Shown here piece after piece: positions 23,288-34,087 of a stretch of 64,000 nucleotides of DNA. Under the pieces are notes generated by a model. That model was not told the DNA's origin. It did not search any database and saw only the letters and a program-made list of their open reading frames with translations. The position numbers and the translations under genes were made by a program. Source of the stretch: Catonia carolina (lineage: Eukaryota > Arthropoda > Insecta > Hemiptera > Achilidae); contig JAQMRL010000008.1 in assembly GCA_035578175.1 (NCBI GenBank), positions 7,478,883 through 7,542,882 of the forward strand, given 5' to 3'. How positions within the stretch are numbered: position 1 is the stretch's first letter; every line of letters starts with the position of its first letter.

Positions 23288-25800
23288 CAGGGTGATTCAT
23301 GAAGTTCTCCCCCCACTTCTACAGCACATTGTACTAGTAAAAATAATGAAAAAATGTTATATAAACATAGGTCCGAAAACGCTTCGTTAGCGAGTTACAG
23401 CTAGCGAAAGATTTCGCCTGAATTCCTGGGCAAAGAGTAAAATAAAGCCATACTGAACTTTTGGAAAGGTTAATTAAGTAAGAAATGTCGTGGATTCTTA
23501 TGTAATTTTACCTGATAAAGCTAATAAAATAGGTTTCAGAACTGTACCTGTAGTAGTTTTTGAGGGATTCACGGTTAAATGCAAAAAATTGGGGCACGAA
23601 ACAATGTTTTTTTAAGTTTCATGTACAATAACTTTGTTAAATTGGTAATAAATACATAAAATCAACAAACATTAATTGTAGAGAATTTAATTCTGAGAAA
23701 ATTGATATAATCAAAGTCTAAAATAAAACAGAAATAAGTATCAAAAAATCGATTTTATTCAGTATAATACATTACTAGTTTTAAGCAAAATTAATCAGGT
23801 TGGGCCAACCGTACGCACCTTTTTATAATAGATGTTCGAAAATGAGGCCATCATTATCAATACATTTTGCAGCACGTTTGTGTATTGCTTTTGTTGCGTT
23901 TCTTAATTTTTCAGGGCTTCCCTGTATCTGCACAGCCGAATCCATAATACGGGCAATTAATTCATCACGAGAATTCACTTTTGTCTTGTATACAATGTCT
24001 TTCATCCATCCCCAGATGCAATAATCCAATGGAGATAGATCTGGGGATCTTGGTGGCCAAGGGTGAGGCCCTCCACGACCAATCCAGTGTCCAGGAAATT
24101 GATGATTTAAATAAGCAGAAACGGCACGTGAAAAGTGGGGAGGTGCTCCGTCATGCTGGAAGTACAAATTTTGTCTGAGACGTAAAGGAACATTCTCTAA
24201 CAGCTGCGGCAACTCTTCTTGAAGGAAATGCAAATACAACTCAGCATTTAGGCGTCCAGGTAATATGAAAGGTCCAATCAGCCGATTGTGCAAAAGGCCA
24301 CACCAGACATTGACGCTAAATCGGTGTTGAAAGTTCTGTTCCACTACCTCATGTGGATTTTCTTCTGCCCATGAGTGTTCATTGTGCAAGTTATTGACAC
24401 CATCCCGAGTGAATTGTGCCTCATCCGTAAACAAAATACGCTTGTAGAGTTGATTATTAATATTCAAAAAGTTGCAAAACTCCAAGCGAAGCGGACCATC
24501 CCCTGGCTGTAGATGTTGAACCTTTTGTTTATGAAACGGATAAAATTTGTTTCGATTTAGTGACCTCCACACCGTTGACTGCGAAACTCCTATCCGCCTA
24601 GAAATACGTCGTGTACTTACACCTGGACTGCGATGAACAGCATTAATAACAATATCATCATCAAGTTGGACAGCTCGTTCATAATTGGTTCTAGTACTTG
24701 GTAGTGATCCTGTTTCCCGAAGAGTACGAAAAGTTCCTGAAATTGTTTTGGTATCTGGAATCCTCCTATTAGGGTAACGTAGTTCATATTCTACTACAGC
24801 AGCTCTAGCATTACCATTACAGTAACCCAAAATAAAAACCATATCAGCGTATTCCTCTGATGTAAATAAGTAAGGCATTTTTTCGCTGAATAAACAATCG
24901 AATTATAACTCACAAAAAAATTGCATTTAATAACACGATTCACAGAACCCGATCTCCTGCTGTAGCTTGCAAAACACCACTAATACACAGTTCTAACGTA
25001 ACAGTACAGAATACCATTGTTGATCAGCTGTTATTCGTGCGTTACCAACTTAGAAATTAATAAAACAAAAAACTGCATTTCGATTATTAGTAAACAATAA
25101 TTGGAAAATGTTTGCTTCATTTATTTTCGAACATTTAATGTAAATTTTTATTTAAAAAAAAAATACAACGTAATAAAACATGATATTTTTATTTACAAAC
25201 AAATTTATTTAACAGTTCATCTTGTTTTCTCAATTTATCTCATCATTAAGGAACAAACATTTTGTTTTTGTTTTATTTTAACTAAATACCGTACGGTATT
25301 TCTTTACAGATAGTAATGTATTATACTGAATAAAATCGATTTTTTGATACTTATTTCTGTTTTATTTTAGACTTTGATTATATCAATTTTCTCAGAATTA
25401 AATTCTCTACAATTAATGTTTGTTGATTTTATGTATTTATTACCAATTTAACAAAGTTATTGTACATGAAACTTAAAAAAACATTGTTTCGTGCCCCAAT
25501 TTTTTGCATTTAACCGTGAATCCCTCAAAAACTACTACAGGTACAGTTCTGAAACCTATTTTATTAGCTTTATCAGGTAAAATTACATAAGAATCCACGA
25601 CATTTCTTACTTAATTAACCTTTCCAAAAGTTCAGTATGGCTTTATTTTACTCTTTGCCCAGGAATTCAGGCGAAATCTTTCGCTAGCTGTAACTCGCTA
25701 ACGAAGCGTTTTCGGACCTATGTTTATATAACATTTTTCCATTATTTTTACTAGTACAATGTGCTGTAGAAGTGGGGGGAGAACTTCATGAATCACCCTG
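23288..25800 (-). mobile_element. Apparently intact DD41D mariner with 490-bp inverted repeats
   Basis: TA duplications at 23286-23287 and 25801-25802. Inverted repeats of about 490 bp (23288-23777 and 25311-25800) are nearly perfect. They bracket a single uninterrupted transposase frame on the - strand. Total 2513 bp. The near identity of the arms and the open frame indicate recent activity. Confidence 0.9.
23823..24878 (-). CDS. DD41D Tc1/mariner transposase, intact
   Basis: 351-residue cut-and-paste transposase. The N-terminal helix-turn-helix (residues ~5-60, FTSEEYADMVFILGYCNGNA) resembles the family found on many insect mariners; a second helix-turn-helix (about 85-110, GVSTRRISRRIGVSQSTVW) follows. 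The catalytic triad is visible: D152 in FTDEAQF, D243 in QHDGAPPHFS, and D285 in SPDLSPLDY, with 41 residues between the last two. WPPRSPD lies at 274-280. There is no frameshift or stop, and it ends 23823 just inside the left inverted repeat. Expected role: binding the 490-bp ends and excising/inserting at TA. It probably also mobilises the palindromic MITE at 11938-12948. Confidence 0.9.
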   Translation of the reverse strand: MPYLFTSEEYADMVFILGYCNGNARAAVVEYELRYPNRRIPDTKTISGTFRTLRETGSLPSTRTNYERAVQLDDDIVINAVHRSPGVSTRRISRRIGVSQSTVWRSLNRNKFYPFHKQKVQHLQPGDGPLRLEFCNFLNINNQLYKRILFTDEAQFTRDGVNNLHNEHSWAEENPHEVVEQNFQHRFSVNVWCGLLHNRLIGPFILPGRLNAELYLHFLQEELPQLLENVPLRLRQNLYFQHDGAPPHFSRAVSAYLNHQFPGHWIGRGGPHPWPPRSPDLSPLDYCIWGWMKDIVYKTKVNSRDELIARIMDSAVQIQGSPEKLRNATKAIHKRAAKCIDNDGLIFEHLL

Positions 25801-25944
25801 TATATTCATATAGGCAAGAGAAAGTAAAAATCAGCAAGAAAGCTCTATAAAAGTTGGAGTAACCACATTAACTCCACTTTTGTATAGCCTAATGATAGAG
25901 AAGATTTTTAAAATGACTTCTATTTTTAACTCTAATTGAATATA

Positions 25945-26847
25945 CGACGTGTGGCTATTAAATAATGAGACTGACGTAAAAAAAAATTTATTTTAATTTT
26001 ATATATAACACTTACTGTCACCTTCAATATACACTCCTTCTCTATACCTACAACGCTCCATACGAATTTTCCATTGTTGGAAACATTGCTGGAAGTCATC
26101 TTCTGTCAGCTCCTTCAGGACACGTTCCGCTTTCTCTTTTACAGCTTTCACAGACTCAAATCTTGTTCCTTTTAATGCAGATTTCACCTTAGGGAACAGG
26201 TAAAAGATAATAACATGTGATGTTTTTTACTTATAATCCGGAATAGAAGTGCCAATCCATGTACTGGAAGAGCCAAACTTCACCGAGAGCCAGAAAAGCT
26301 CGAATGAGCAAGTCAAAATTTAAAGCAATAATGATTGTTTTCTTTTTTATATCTATGGGATTGTGTACCTTCACTGGGTTCTCGAAGGTCAAGCAATTAA
26401 TCAATATTACTACCTTGAGGTACTTTCTAAACTACGTCGAAAGTACGGAAAAACGCCCAAAAATGTGTAAGGACAAATCATGGGTTCTCCACCAAGACAA
26501 TGCGCCAGCTCATTCTCCATTATCTATCAAGAGAGAGCAAAGTACAGCATCTCAGTGTTAGAACACCCACTTTATTCACCAGATCTTCACCATGTGACTT
26601 CTACCTGTTCCCTAAGGTGAAATCTACATTAAAAGGGACAAGATTTGTCTGTGGAAGCTGTAAAAGAGAAAACGACACGTCCTGAAGGAGCTGACAGAAG
26701 ATAACTTCCAGCACTGTTTCCAACTATGGAAAATTTGCATGGAGTGTTGTAGGGATAGAGAAGGAGTGTATATTGAAGGTGACAATAAGTGATTATATAT
26801 AAAATTTTTACAACGTCAGTCTCGTTATTTAATAGCCACACCTTGTG
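25945..26847. mobile_element. Rearranged mariner with two inverted C-terminal halves
   Basis: GTGTGGCTATTAAATAA ends in inverted orientation. The left ~270 bp encodes on the - strand a DD34D-type transposase C-terminus (KVKSALKGTRFESVKAVKEK ... MERCRYREGV). The right ~590 bp encodes on the + strand a longer C-terminal part (VLHQDNAPAHS, FHLFPKV-type, ELTEDNFQHC-type) with frameshifts. The 5' half of the gene is missing. Confidence 0.75.
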
Positions 26848-26849
26848 TA

Positions 26850-27327
26850 TACAAAAAATTGTGTGGAGTAAATTACATTAACTTTACATTAGCATAAATG
26901 TTGGCTTTCCCATAAAAAACTCGAATTTTCTAAGCACTGTACAAAAGTACCAAAAAAAAAAAAACACGGTTGCGTACACTGGTATGAATTCTTACCACAT
27001 TTGTGTAACTCACGAAGCAAATGGTCGCTGCGCACTAATTTCAAAATGTGGATAGTCTACTTACCAGAGAACATCTATAAAACCATAAAATGCCGATAAG
27101 GTTCAATTGCATAGCTTATTCTTAAATAAACTCGTCCTTATTGCCAGTGGTAAGTATACTTAACAAAAACCTATAAAGAGTTAATGGCCTATCAGAGTTT
27201 GAAAAAATGGCTCTAGTACACACAACTGAGAAAATGAGCTCACTGAATTAAGGTACTAATTAATAAAACTATAGTTTTCAGGATTATGCTTGTCCATAAA
27301 AATTAAAAAATTGTTACAATTTGCGAT
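26850..27327. other. No gene or known repeat recognised
   Basis: AT-rich, no long open frame with recognisable content. Confidence 0.5.
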
Positions 27328-27340
27328 GGGTCTTGATACT

Positions 27341-27759
27341 TTTTTTTTTTTCCGGGGTTCCTACGGCCGGCGCCGCTTCCCGCACTTCAATCTCCACTCT
27401 CCTCTATCTTCCCAATCACCCTCATCCATCCCTCTCTCCCTCATGGCTTCCTGTATTCCCTTTTTCCACGTTTTCCTTGGTCTACCTTTCTTCCTTCTGT
27501 TGGTTGGGACATAAGACAACATTCTTTTTGGCCACCTCTCATCACCCATTCTCTGCACATGACCATACCATATCAGTTGTCGTCTCTCTATCCTATCCAC
27601 AATGGTATCTTCTACATGAGCTCTCTTCCTGATGTCGTCATTACGGATATGGTCCAACCTGGACACTCTACATGAACGGCGCAGAAAGTCCATTTCAATT
27701 GCTTTAAGCTGGCTGTCTATTTTTGATGTTATTTGCCAGCACTCTGCCCCATAAGTTGT
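27341..27759 (-). mobile_element. LINE 3' end insertion with 13-bp target duplication
   Basis: Flanked by a perfect 13-bp duplication GGGTCTTGATACT (27328-27340, 27760-27772). It starts with a poly-T tract (poly-A tail on the - strand). The - strand frame 27693-27361 codes for MDFLRRSCRVSRLDHIRNDD ... LIWYGHVQRM and RRKKGRPRKTWKKGI, the C-terminus of an RTE-like insect LINE. It is 5'-truncated; the frame itself is open to the element's end. Confidence 0.85.
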
Positions 27760-27833
27760 GGGTCTTGATACTACAAAGGTTAATTACCTTATTACTACAG
27801 TTAATAAAAAAAAAAGTCTTATATTCTGGTCAA

Positions 27834-28145
27834 CCCACCAGGTTGGTCTAGAGGTAAAGTTGTCACCATAAGTCAGCTGTTTAACAGCTGATGTTCGGAG
27901 ACGAAGGTTCCTGGTTCAAATCCTAGTAAAGGTAGTTAATTTTATACAGATTTGAATACTAGACAGTGGTTACCGGTATACTTTGATGGTTGGTGTTCAA
28001 TTAACCATACTCTCTTAAGAATGGTCGGCGTGGGTCTGTACAAGACTACACGTCATACACATCATCCTCATATCATTGGGTCATGGGGTTGCTTATTGTT
28101 CTGAATTGAACAGATTGCAACGTACACGTATTAGGAGTAAAGAAA
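27834..28145 (+). mobile_element. T2 tRNA-derived SINE
   Basis: The tRNA-like head has an A box (TGGTCTAGAGGTAAAG) and a B box (GGTTCAAATCCTAG, about 27911), followed by a ~220-bp body ending GAACAGATTGCAACGTACAC. Same family as 29998-30325 and 56115-56458. Confidence 0.75.
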
Positions 28146-28529
28146 AATATATATTTTCTGGTGGAAGAATAATCAAGTAACACCTTCATCCAATACTAAA
28201 CATAAAATCAAGCAGTGAAAATTTTAAATTTTAATAAAACAAAAAATTGTTACAATTGGTTACGGGCACTTATATTATATAATTTACCAAATTCAAATAA
28301 AACTGCAAAATTTAAATTTGTACGAGAAAGGTAGGTTATGTTGTACATGATATAAAAGGGCTTATAATTAATTTTACAGTGGTTTCTGCACAAAAATAAG
28401 TTCATCAGATTCAGCTAACAGAATATTATAATTTAAAATAAAATTGTTACAATTGTTGATGGGTCCAGATAATATATAAATAATTACCTTATTACTACAG
28501 TTACTTGTTTTTCAAAAAAAAAAAATAAT
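28146..28529. repeat. Older local duplications related to the downstream array
   Basis: AGTAACACCTTCATCCAATA and following bases match the spacer of the 283-bp array. ATTGTTACAATT plus a GGGTC motif recurs at about 27310, 28245 and 28445. These look like worn earlier rounds of local duplication. No coding. Confidence 0.55.
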
Positions 28530-28539
28530 ATCTTGTATT

Positions 28540-28707
28540 TTTTTTTTTTTTTAAACGTTCGACTGTTCTGCAATTCCTGCTAATGCAGCGGTGAAGAATG
28601 AAATGATTTTTGTAACGTATGAAAATATGCCATGCCTGAATGGGATTCGAACCCAAGACCGCATGATGAGAGGCGAGCACGTTACCAACTGCGCCAATGC
28701 GACCGGC
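28540..28707 (-). mobile_element. T1 tRNA-derived SINE, full length
   Basis: Complete copy: poly-T (tail) at 28540, body, B box inverse (GGATTCGAACCC) and A box inverse (CCAACTGCGCCA). It is flanked by a 10-bp target duplication ATCTTGTATT (28530-28539, 28708-28717). It defines the T1 family as ~170 bp including tail. Confidence 0.85.
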
Positions 28708-30054
28708 ATCTTGTATTCTAGTCGAAAAAGGTATCAAGTAACACCTTCATCTACTACTTAACATAAAATCAAGCAATGAAAATTAAAAGTTATAACATCG
28801 CACCTTCATCCTTTTAGTTCCTCTATTATCATACAGCTCTAAGGTACATGAACCCACCGGGATGGTCTAGAGGTAAAGTTGTTGCCAAAATCAGCTGTTT
28901 AACAGCTGAGTCTTGGGTTCGAATGGGATTCGAACCCAAGACCGCATGATGAGAGGTGAGCAAGTTACCAACTGCGCCAATGCGACCAGCATCTTGTACT
29001 CTAGTCGAAAAAGGTATCAAGTAACACCTTCATCTACTACTTAACATAAAATCAAGCAATGAAAATTAAAAGTTATAACATCGCACCTTCATCCTTTTAG
29101 TTCCTCTATTATCATACAGCTCTAAGGTACATGAACCCACCGGGATGGTCTAGAGGTAAAGTTGTTGCCAAAATCAGCTGTTTAACAGCTGAGTCTTGGG
29201 TTCGAATGGGATTCGAACCCAAGACCGCATGATGAGAGGTGAGCAAGTTACCAACTGCGCCAATGCGACCGGCATCTTGTACTCTAGTCGAAAAAGGTAT
29301 CAAGTAACACCTTCATCTACTACTTAACATAAAATCAAGCAATAAAAACTAAAAGTTATAACATCGCACCTTCATCCTTTTAGTTCCTCTATTATCATAC
29401 AGCTCTAAGGTACATGAACCCACCGGGATGGTCTAGAGGTAAAGTTGTTGCCAAAATCAGCTGTTTAACAGCTGATTTTAACAGCTGAGTCTTGGGTTTG
29501 AATGGGATTCGAACCCAAGACCGCATGATGAGAGGCGAGCACGTTACCAACTGCGCCAATGCGACCGGCATCTTGTACTCTAGTCGAAAAAGGTATCAAG
29601 TAACACCTTCATCTACTACTTAACATAAAATCAAGCAATGAAAATTAAAAGTTATAACATCGCACCTTCATCCTTTTAGTTCCTCTATTATCATACAGCT
29701 CTAAGGTACATGAACCCACCGGGATGGTCTAGAGGTAAAGTTGTTGCCAAAATCAGCTGTTTAACAGCTGAGTCTTGGGTTCGAATGGGATTCGAACCCA
29801 AGACCGCATGATGAGAGGTGAGCAAGTTACCAACTGCGCCAATGCGACCGGCATCTTGTACTCTAGTCGAAAAAGGTATCAAGTAACACCTTCATCTACT
29901 ACTTAACATAAAATCAAGCAATAAAAACTAAAAGTTATAACATCGCACCTTCATCCTTTTAGTTCCTCTATTATCATACAGCTCTAAGGTACATGAACCC
30001 ACCGGGATGGTCTAGAGGTAAAGTTGTTGCCAAAATCAGCTGTTTAACAGCTGA
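28641..30054 (+). repeat. Five-unit tandem array built from two SINE heads
   Basis: Inverted T1 heads (TGGGATTCGAACCC) start at 28641, 28924, 29207, 29503 and 29786: periods 283, 283, 296, 283. Each unit has T1 head (-), T1 flanking target sequence, a ~150-bp spacer, then a T2 head (+) truncated before its own B box. At each junction TCTTGGGTTCGAA meets TTCGAACCCAAGA in a short palindrome. Units are nearly identical, so expansion is recent. Identical 63-residue frames in three units are by-products. Confidence 0.88.
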
Positions 30055-30325
30055 TTTTCGAAGACGAAGATTCCTGGTTCAAATCCTAGCAAAGGCAGTT
30101 ACTTTTATACAGGATTGAATACTAGACAGTGGTTACTGGTGTATTTTGATGGTTGGGGTTCAATTAACCATACTCTCACAGGAATGGTCGGCCAGGATCT
30201 TTACAAGACTACACCTCATTTACACGTCATACACATCATCCTCATTCCTCATCTCATAGGGTCATAGGGTTGCTTAGTGTTCTGAATTGAACAGATTGCA
30301 ACGTACACAAATTAGAATAAAAAAT
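29998..30325 (+). mobile_element. T2 tRNA-derived SINE, complete, ending the array
   Basis: Starts ACCCACCGGGATGGTCTAGA and, unlike the truncated heads in the array, continues through its B box (GGTTCAAATCCTAG) and body to GAACAGATTGCAACGTACAC. It is probably the source of the T2 heads in the upstream units. Confidence 0.75.
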
Positions 30326-30347
30326 AAAGGTTACACGAAAATCAATA

Positions 30348-30613
30348 CACGAGAACCCCATTAATTCGAACATCAATAACCCGAAAATACAGTTAATCCG
30401 AACACTTTCTGGACTCTAATATTAATATCAAGAGTACAACAATAAACAAAGTTTTACATGAAAAGAATATTTTTTAAAAAATTTTGGTGGCAAAATTGAA
30501 ATACATTAAGTTAATATACACGCCTTGAGTATTCTCTATTTTGGTTAATCCGAAAATTTTGTAATCCGAACAGGGTTTGGTCCCAATCAGTTCAGATTAA
30601 CAGGATTTGAGTG
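30348..30613. mobile_element. pogo/Tigger-like MITE
   Basis: 266 bp with TA flanks. The left end CACGAGAACCCCATTAATTC and the right end inverse CACTCAAATCCTGTTAATC are imperfect TIRs, with internal CCGAACA/CCGAAAA motifs typical of pogo-type ends. Non-coding. Confidence 0.6.
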
Positions 30614-30615
30614 TA

Positions 30616-31054
30616 ATAGTAAAAATATTCCAATAACTTCAAAGGAATGTTATATTGTTTACATTTCACCATACATTCATAATAATAAACTCTATTAAGG
30701 TCTTAAGATTAAAACTATGGAAGAAGAAAAAATGAGATTTGCAAAAAGTCATTAAAAAGACACTATAAGAATTCAACAATATAAACCTGCTAAGAAGATT
30801 GAAGCTCCAGACACATTCAGTTTGTTTTGATGAAAATTTTACAAAAAGTGTAAGTTTCTAACTAAAGGATTGTATCTTAAGAGTTTTTTTTATCTATAAT
30901 AACTTTATTTGCAACTATATACTAAAATATAACAAGCAAATTTAATAAAAGTAAAGAAAGGATGACAAGAAAATGAAATGAAAAAGAACAGTGATACCCA
31001 TTTATATAAATGTTCTACGAGATAATGTTCACAAAGCATGAATCATAAATAACA
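30616..31054. other. No gene or known repeat recognised
   Basis: AT-rich single-copy-looking sequence; no supported open frame. Confidence 0.5.
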
Positions 31055-31068
31055 ATATTACAAGAAAT

Positions 31069-31802
31069 TTACACGTGTTTCGGTGGATCCACCATCATCA
31101 GAGTAAATAACATATAGGCCTAATTGAAACTAAAAAAATTTTTTTTGTGTTTTTTTTGTCAACAGCCGAAAGGCTGGTTTGAACCTCTAGAGGTTTTACT
31201 AAGTAAAAACGAGGAGTGAGGTGGTTTACCATTGCCTTCCTCACTGAGTTGAAAGAGTATGCTTATCAGCATTCCAGGCCCTCCGAAAAGCACTCACTTT
31301 CCACCTGCAAATGACAACTTCACTTCATTCACCACAGGGTCTGGCTGCATAGTGAAATTCATTACTCTCAGAGGAGATAACTCTGACTAGTGTCTTTTAC
31401 ACTACTACTTATTCTGTTCTTAAATAGTTCAGTCATACAAGTGGCTGACTATGTGATAAGAAACAAAACTATTTTTTTTTAGCCCTGGACCAAACAGATA
31501 GAGTGCAATTAAAATAACACTCCACCTGCCTGTTTTGGGCATCTAAAAACTTTATTTATTAAAAATCTATAGAAGATGATACATCTTCAGTCATTTGTAT
31601 AAAATGACTGAGTAAAAGACTGTATAAAATGAGAGTTTTATACAAATGACTGAAGATGTACAATCTTCTGTAGATTTTTAATAAATAAAGTTTTTAGTTT
31701 CAATTATATGTTAATTACTCTGATGATGGTGGATCCACCGAAACACGTGTAAGTGAAAATAAAAGTTGATGCAGTTTAAAAGGAAGGTTAGTGAAATTCA
31801 TT
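31069..31802. repeat. Foldback element with a SINE in its left arm
   Basis: ACACGTGTTTCGGTGGATCC near 31071 is matched by its inverse near 31728-31748, and the inner arms (TTTATTTATTAAAAATCTA and inverse) pair around about 31615. ATATTACAAGAAAT occurs at both 31055-31068 and 31803-31816 and may be a 14-bp target duplication. No coding. Confidence 0.6.
31138..31541 (-). mobile_element. CAA-tailed SINE nested in a foldback arm
   Basis: Full body from GTCAACAGCCGAAAGGCTGG to CACCTGCCTGTTTTGGGC. CTAAAAA on each side is a likely target duplication, and the opposite foldback arm retains the uninterrupted sequence (TTTTTAGTTTCAATTA). Confidence 0.75.
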
Positions 31803-31849
31803 ATATTACAAGAAATGAAGAAATAAAAATAAAATTAAAAGATAAATCA

Positions 31850-32290
31850 CTTTATAAAGATTTCGGGCCCATTGACGTTTCAACCTGGGTTGCAGATTCC
31901 CTGGTAGTGATGCATCCGATAGTTTGGTGATCAACTCGTTGGGGTGATCATGCAATTTTCCATGAAAACTTAACTACTTCACTTAAAAATGGAATTTTAA
32001 AGTCATCATGTAGGATTTTATTATTGACATAAAAAGATGTGCTGGTAATTACAAGTAGAAATTTTCATTGAAAGGTTTGTGATTTTTGTAGGTCGCTCGG
32101 TTTAGCTGTGACATAAATTTGTATCCCATAAGTCTATATTGGTTTAAAATAAACTTTGTAAAGCAATAGTTTAGTTTTGAGTCAATGAAAAGTGGCGTCC
32201 AATTATTCTGAATAGTTACAACAGGCAGGAACCTAATCCTTGATTCAGAAAAAAAGATCTCTTGTAACTTAATTACAAACAACTTTTTAG
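31850..32290 (-). mobile_element. Jockey-type LINE C-terminal remnant
   Basis: In two - strand frames a Jockey-like reverse transcriptase end is seen (KPI-TYGIQIYVTAKPS, then LLVITSTSFYVNN and LHDDFKIPF), with several stops. An overlapping 77-residue open frame (32282-32049) is a shadow in another frame. Confidence 0.55.
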
Positions 32291-32399
32291 ATCCTACTTT
32301 TTGAACAATAACATTAGCAAATTTCCATTCTCAAATACAGGGTTATCATAAAAGAATGGACGGTTTCGAACATAGTTTAAAGAAAAACCGAATTACTTA

Positions 32400-33117
32400 G
32401 GCGGAGTGCACACCTATGCGATACGATACGTAAGATACGATATTTATCATATACGATATTTATCTTATGCGATAGATGTCTGCTTGCTCAATACAAAACA
32501 CATTGCTGGTGAAAACTTGCCGCACACCAGTGATACATTTATCGTAAGATATTTGTAGCGTACGATATGTTCGGCTTGTCTTATGCGATAAATATCTTAA
32601 TACCTTAGTTGCCCTGACACCACTGTTAAAACAACATACTATCGCGTATTCTTATTTTCATTGTTAAAAATTTATTTTAATTATATTACTACAATATGAA
32701 GGACGATCCTGTTTTTATGATATTCTTTGTAAATGAGGTACAAAAATATCCGTGTATATGGAATTACCAATTAAAGGTAAAATAAAACAAAATTCTCAGG
32801 TCTCATTCTGTATGTCTCCGTGAATTTATCATAATGCAGCGATAGTTCTTTATGTACAATAGCTGAGCTGTGATGTGCATTGTGTAAATTATATGGATGA
32901 ACCCAAAACCTTCTTTTTATCCTTCTATTTCACCTTCTACGGAAATACCAACAGGAGATTACAACATTTTCTTCGCTTGAAGAACTCATTATATACTGAG
33001 GAAATTAGTAAGATTATATCGTACAAATAAAATCGTATCTCACTGGTGTGCATTCATGTAAGATATACGATAAATATCGTATCTTACGTATCGTATCGCA
33101 TAGGTGTGCAATCCGCC
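32400..33117 (+). mobile_element. PIF/Harbinger-type element with a MADF-like exon
   Basis: 3-bp TTA duplications (32397-32399, 33118-33120) and inverted ends GGCGGAGTGCACACCTATGC, with many CGATACGATA-type repeats beneath them. At 32696 an ATG opens MKDDPVFMIFFVNEVQKYPC followed by IWNYQLK and a GTAAAA donor at about 32777. This matches the start of the MADF-domain accessory protein of insect Harbingers. The transposase itself is absent. Confidence 0.75.
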
Positions 33118-33273
33118 TTACAGTTAATTATGTTTATTCATCTAATTTGTCGTGTCAAACAGTATTTTTACATAATTAATAAATTTTAATACGTGCGTTC
33201 TTAGTCGCTTGACAAATGTCCAAATGATACTCAAATTTCTCTCCAAACATTTGTTAGCATTTCTTTGGTTATA

Positions 33274-34054
33274 CAGAGTGATTTTTTAGTCCTGTTACCC
33301 AATTGCTAATGTCTGGTAATATTTTTCTAAAAAAAATAAATTTTGTTTTGTGACACTAAGTTGGTAGCCCTACTCAACCAGTATGGATATGGCAGTGTGA
33401 GTTGATTCTCCTTGAGCTGTCTAAAATTTTGTGCCAATTCCGGTCGTGCTACGAACAGAATGTCTTTTATCCTAAAACAATCTCTTGTTTAAATCTGGAG
33501 GCTGAAGCACTAGAACTAATCGTATGTGATACGGATACAATTTCAATTTTTTAGCAGCTTTCTGAGCACTCGAACATGACAAATCAACATGCGAGGAAAG
33601 TTTTTGTAAACTTTACCATGGAGAATTGAGCAATCTTGTTTTCACATTCTCTTAACGTCATCTGTCAAGAGAGTTGATCGACCACTACGTTTTCTGCTGC
33701 AAACAATACCTGCCTCTAAAAATCAGTTAGTTAGCCTAGAAATTGACTAGAATAGAGTAGAGGAACACCAAAAAATTTAATTTGAAATGATTCTTTTACA
33801 CTCGCATACGATTTTGTAGCAAAATATTGTTCAAGAATGAAAACCCGTTGTTCTAGGGTAAAAGACATTCTGTTCGTAACACAACTGGAAACAGCACAAA
33901 ATTTTACGCAACTGAAGGAGAATCAACTCAAACTGTCGTATCTATAACGGTTGAGTAGGGCTACCAACTTTGTGTCACAAAACAAAATATCCCTTTCTCA
34001 GAAAAAAATTACCAGACATTAACAATTGGGTAACAGGACTAAAAAATCACCCGG
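33274..34054 (-). mobile_element. 781-bp mariner deletion derivative, copy 2
   Basis: Same length, ends and internal remnants as 7015-7795, flanked by TA at 33272-33273 and 34055-34056. The right arm of the surrounding palindrome retains the uninterrupted site (AACCATAACCAAAGAAATGC at about 35275). Confidence 0.85.
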
Positions 34055-34087
34055 TAGTTGTCATTGCTTCATTATCCTGTTTTTTAA

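Larger units (their letters stand above)
22409..25824 (-). mobile_element. Helentron-like element interrupted by the DD41D mariner
   Basis: Helentron-like sequence at 22409-23285 (from TCTGGTGTGAAACACTCACA) continues at 25803-25824 (ATTCATATAGGCAAGAGAAA). The mariner sits in the TA of the CCTATA...TATTCATATAGG subterminal palindrome. The (GT)n tract is almost absent in this copy. Confidence 0.75.

Noticed and set aside
27290..27632. Two + strand open frames of 74 and 103 codons
   Set aside because: Antisense shadows of the LINE C-terminus on the - strand, whose frame has family-typical motifs.
28829..29882. Three identical 63-residue open frames, possibly a repeated gene
   Set aside because: They are translations of the 283-bp SINE-derived tandem unit and contain tRNA-like promoter sequence.
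28641..30054. CRISPR-like regular repeats
   Set aside because: The units are ~283 bp and homogeneous, without unique short spacers, in a eukaryotic context.
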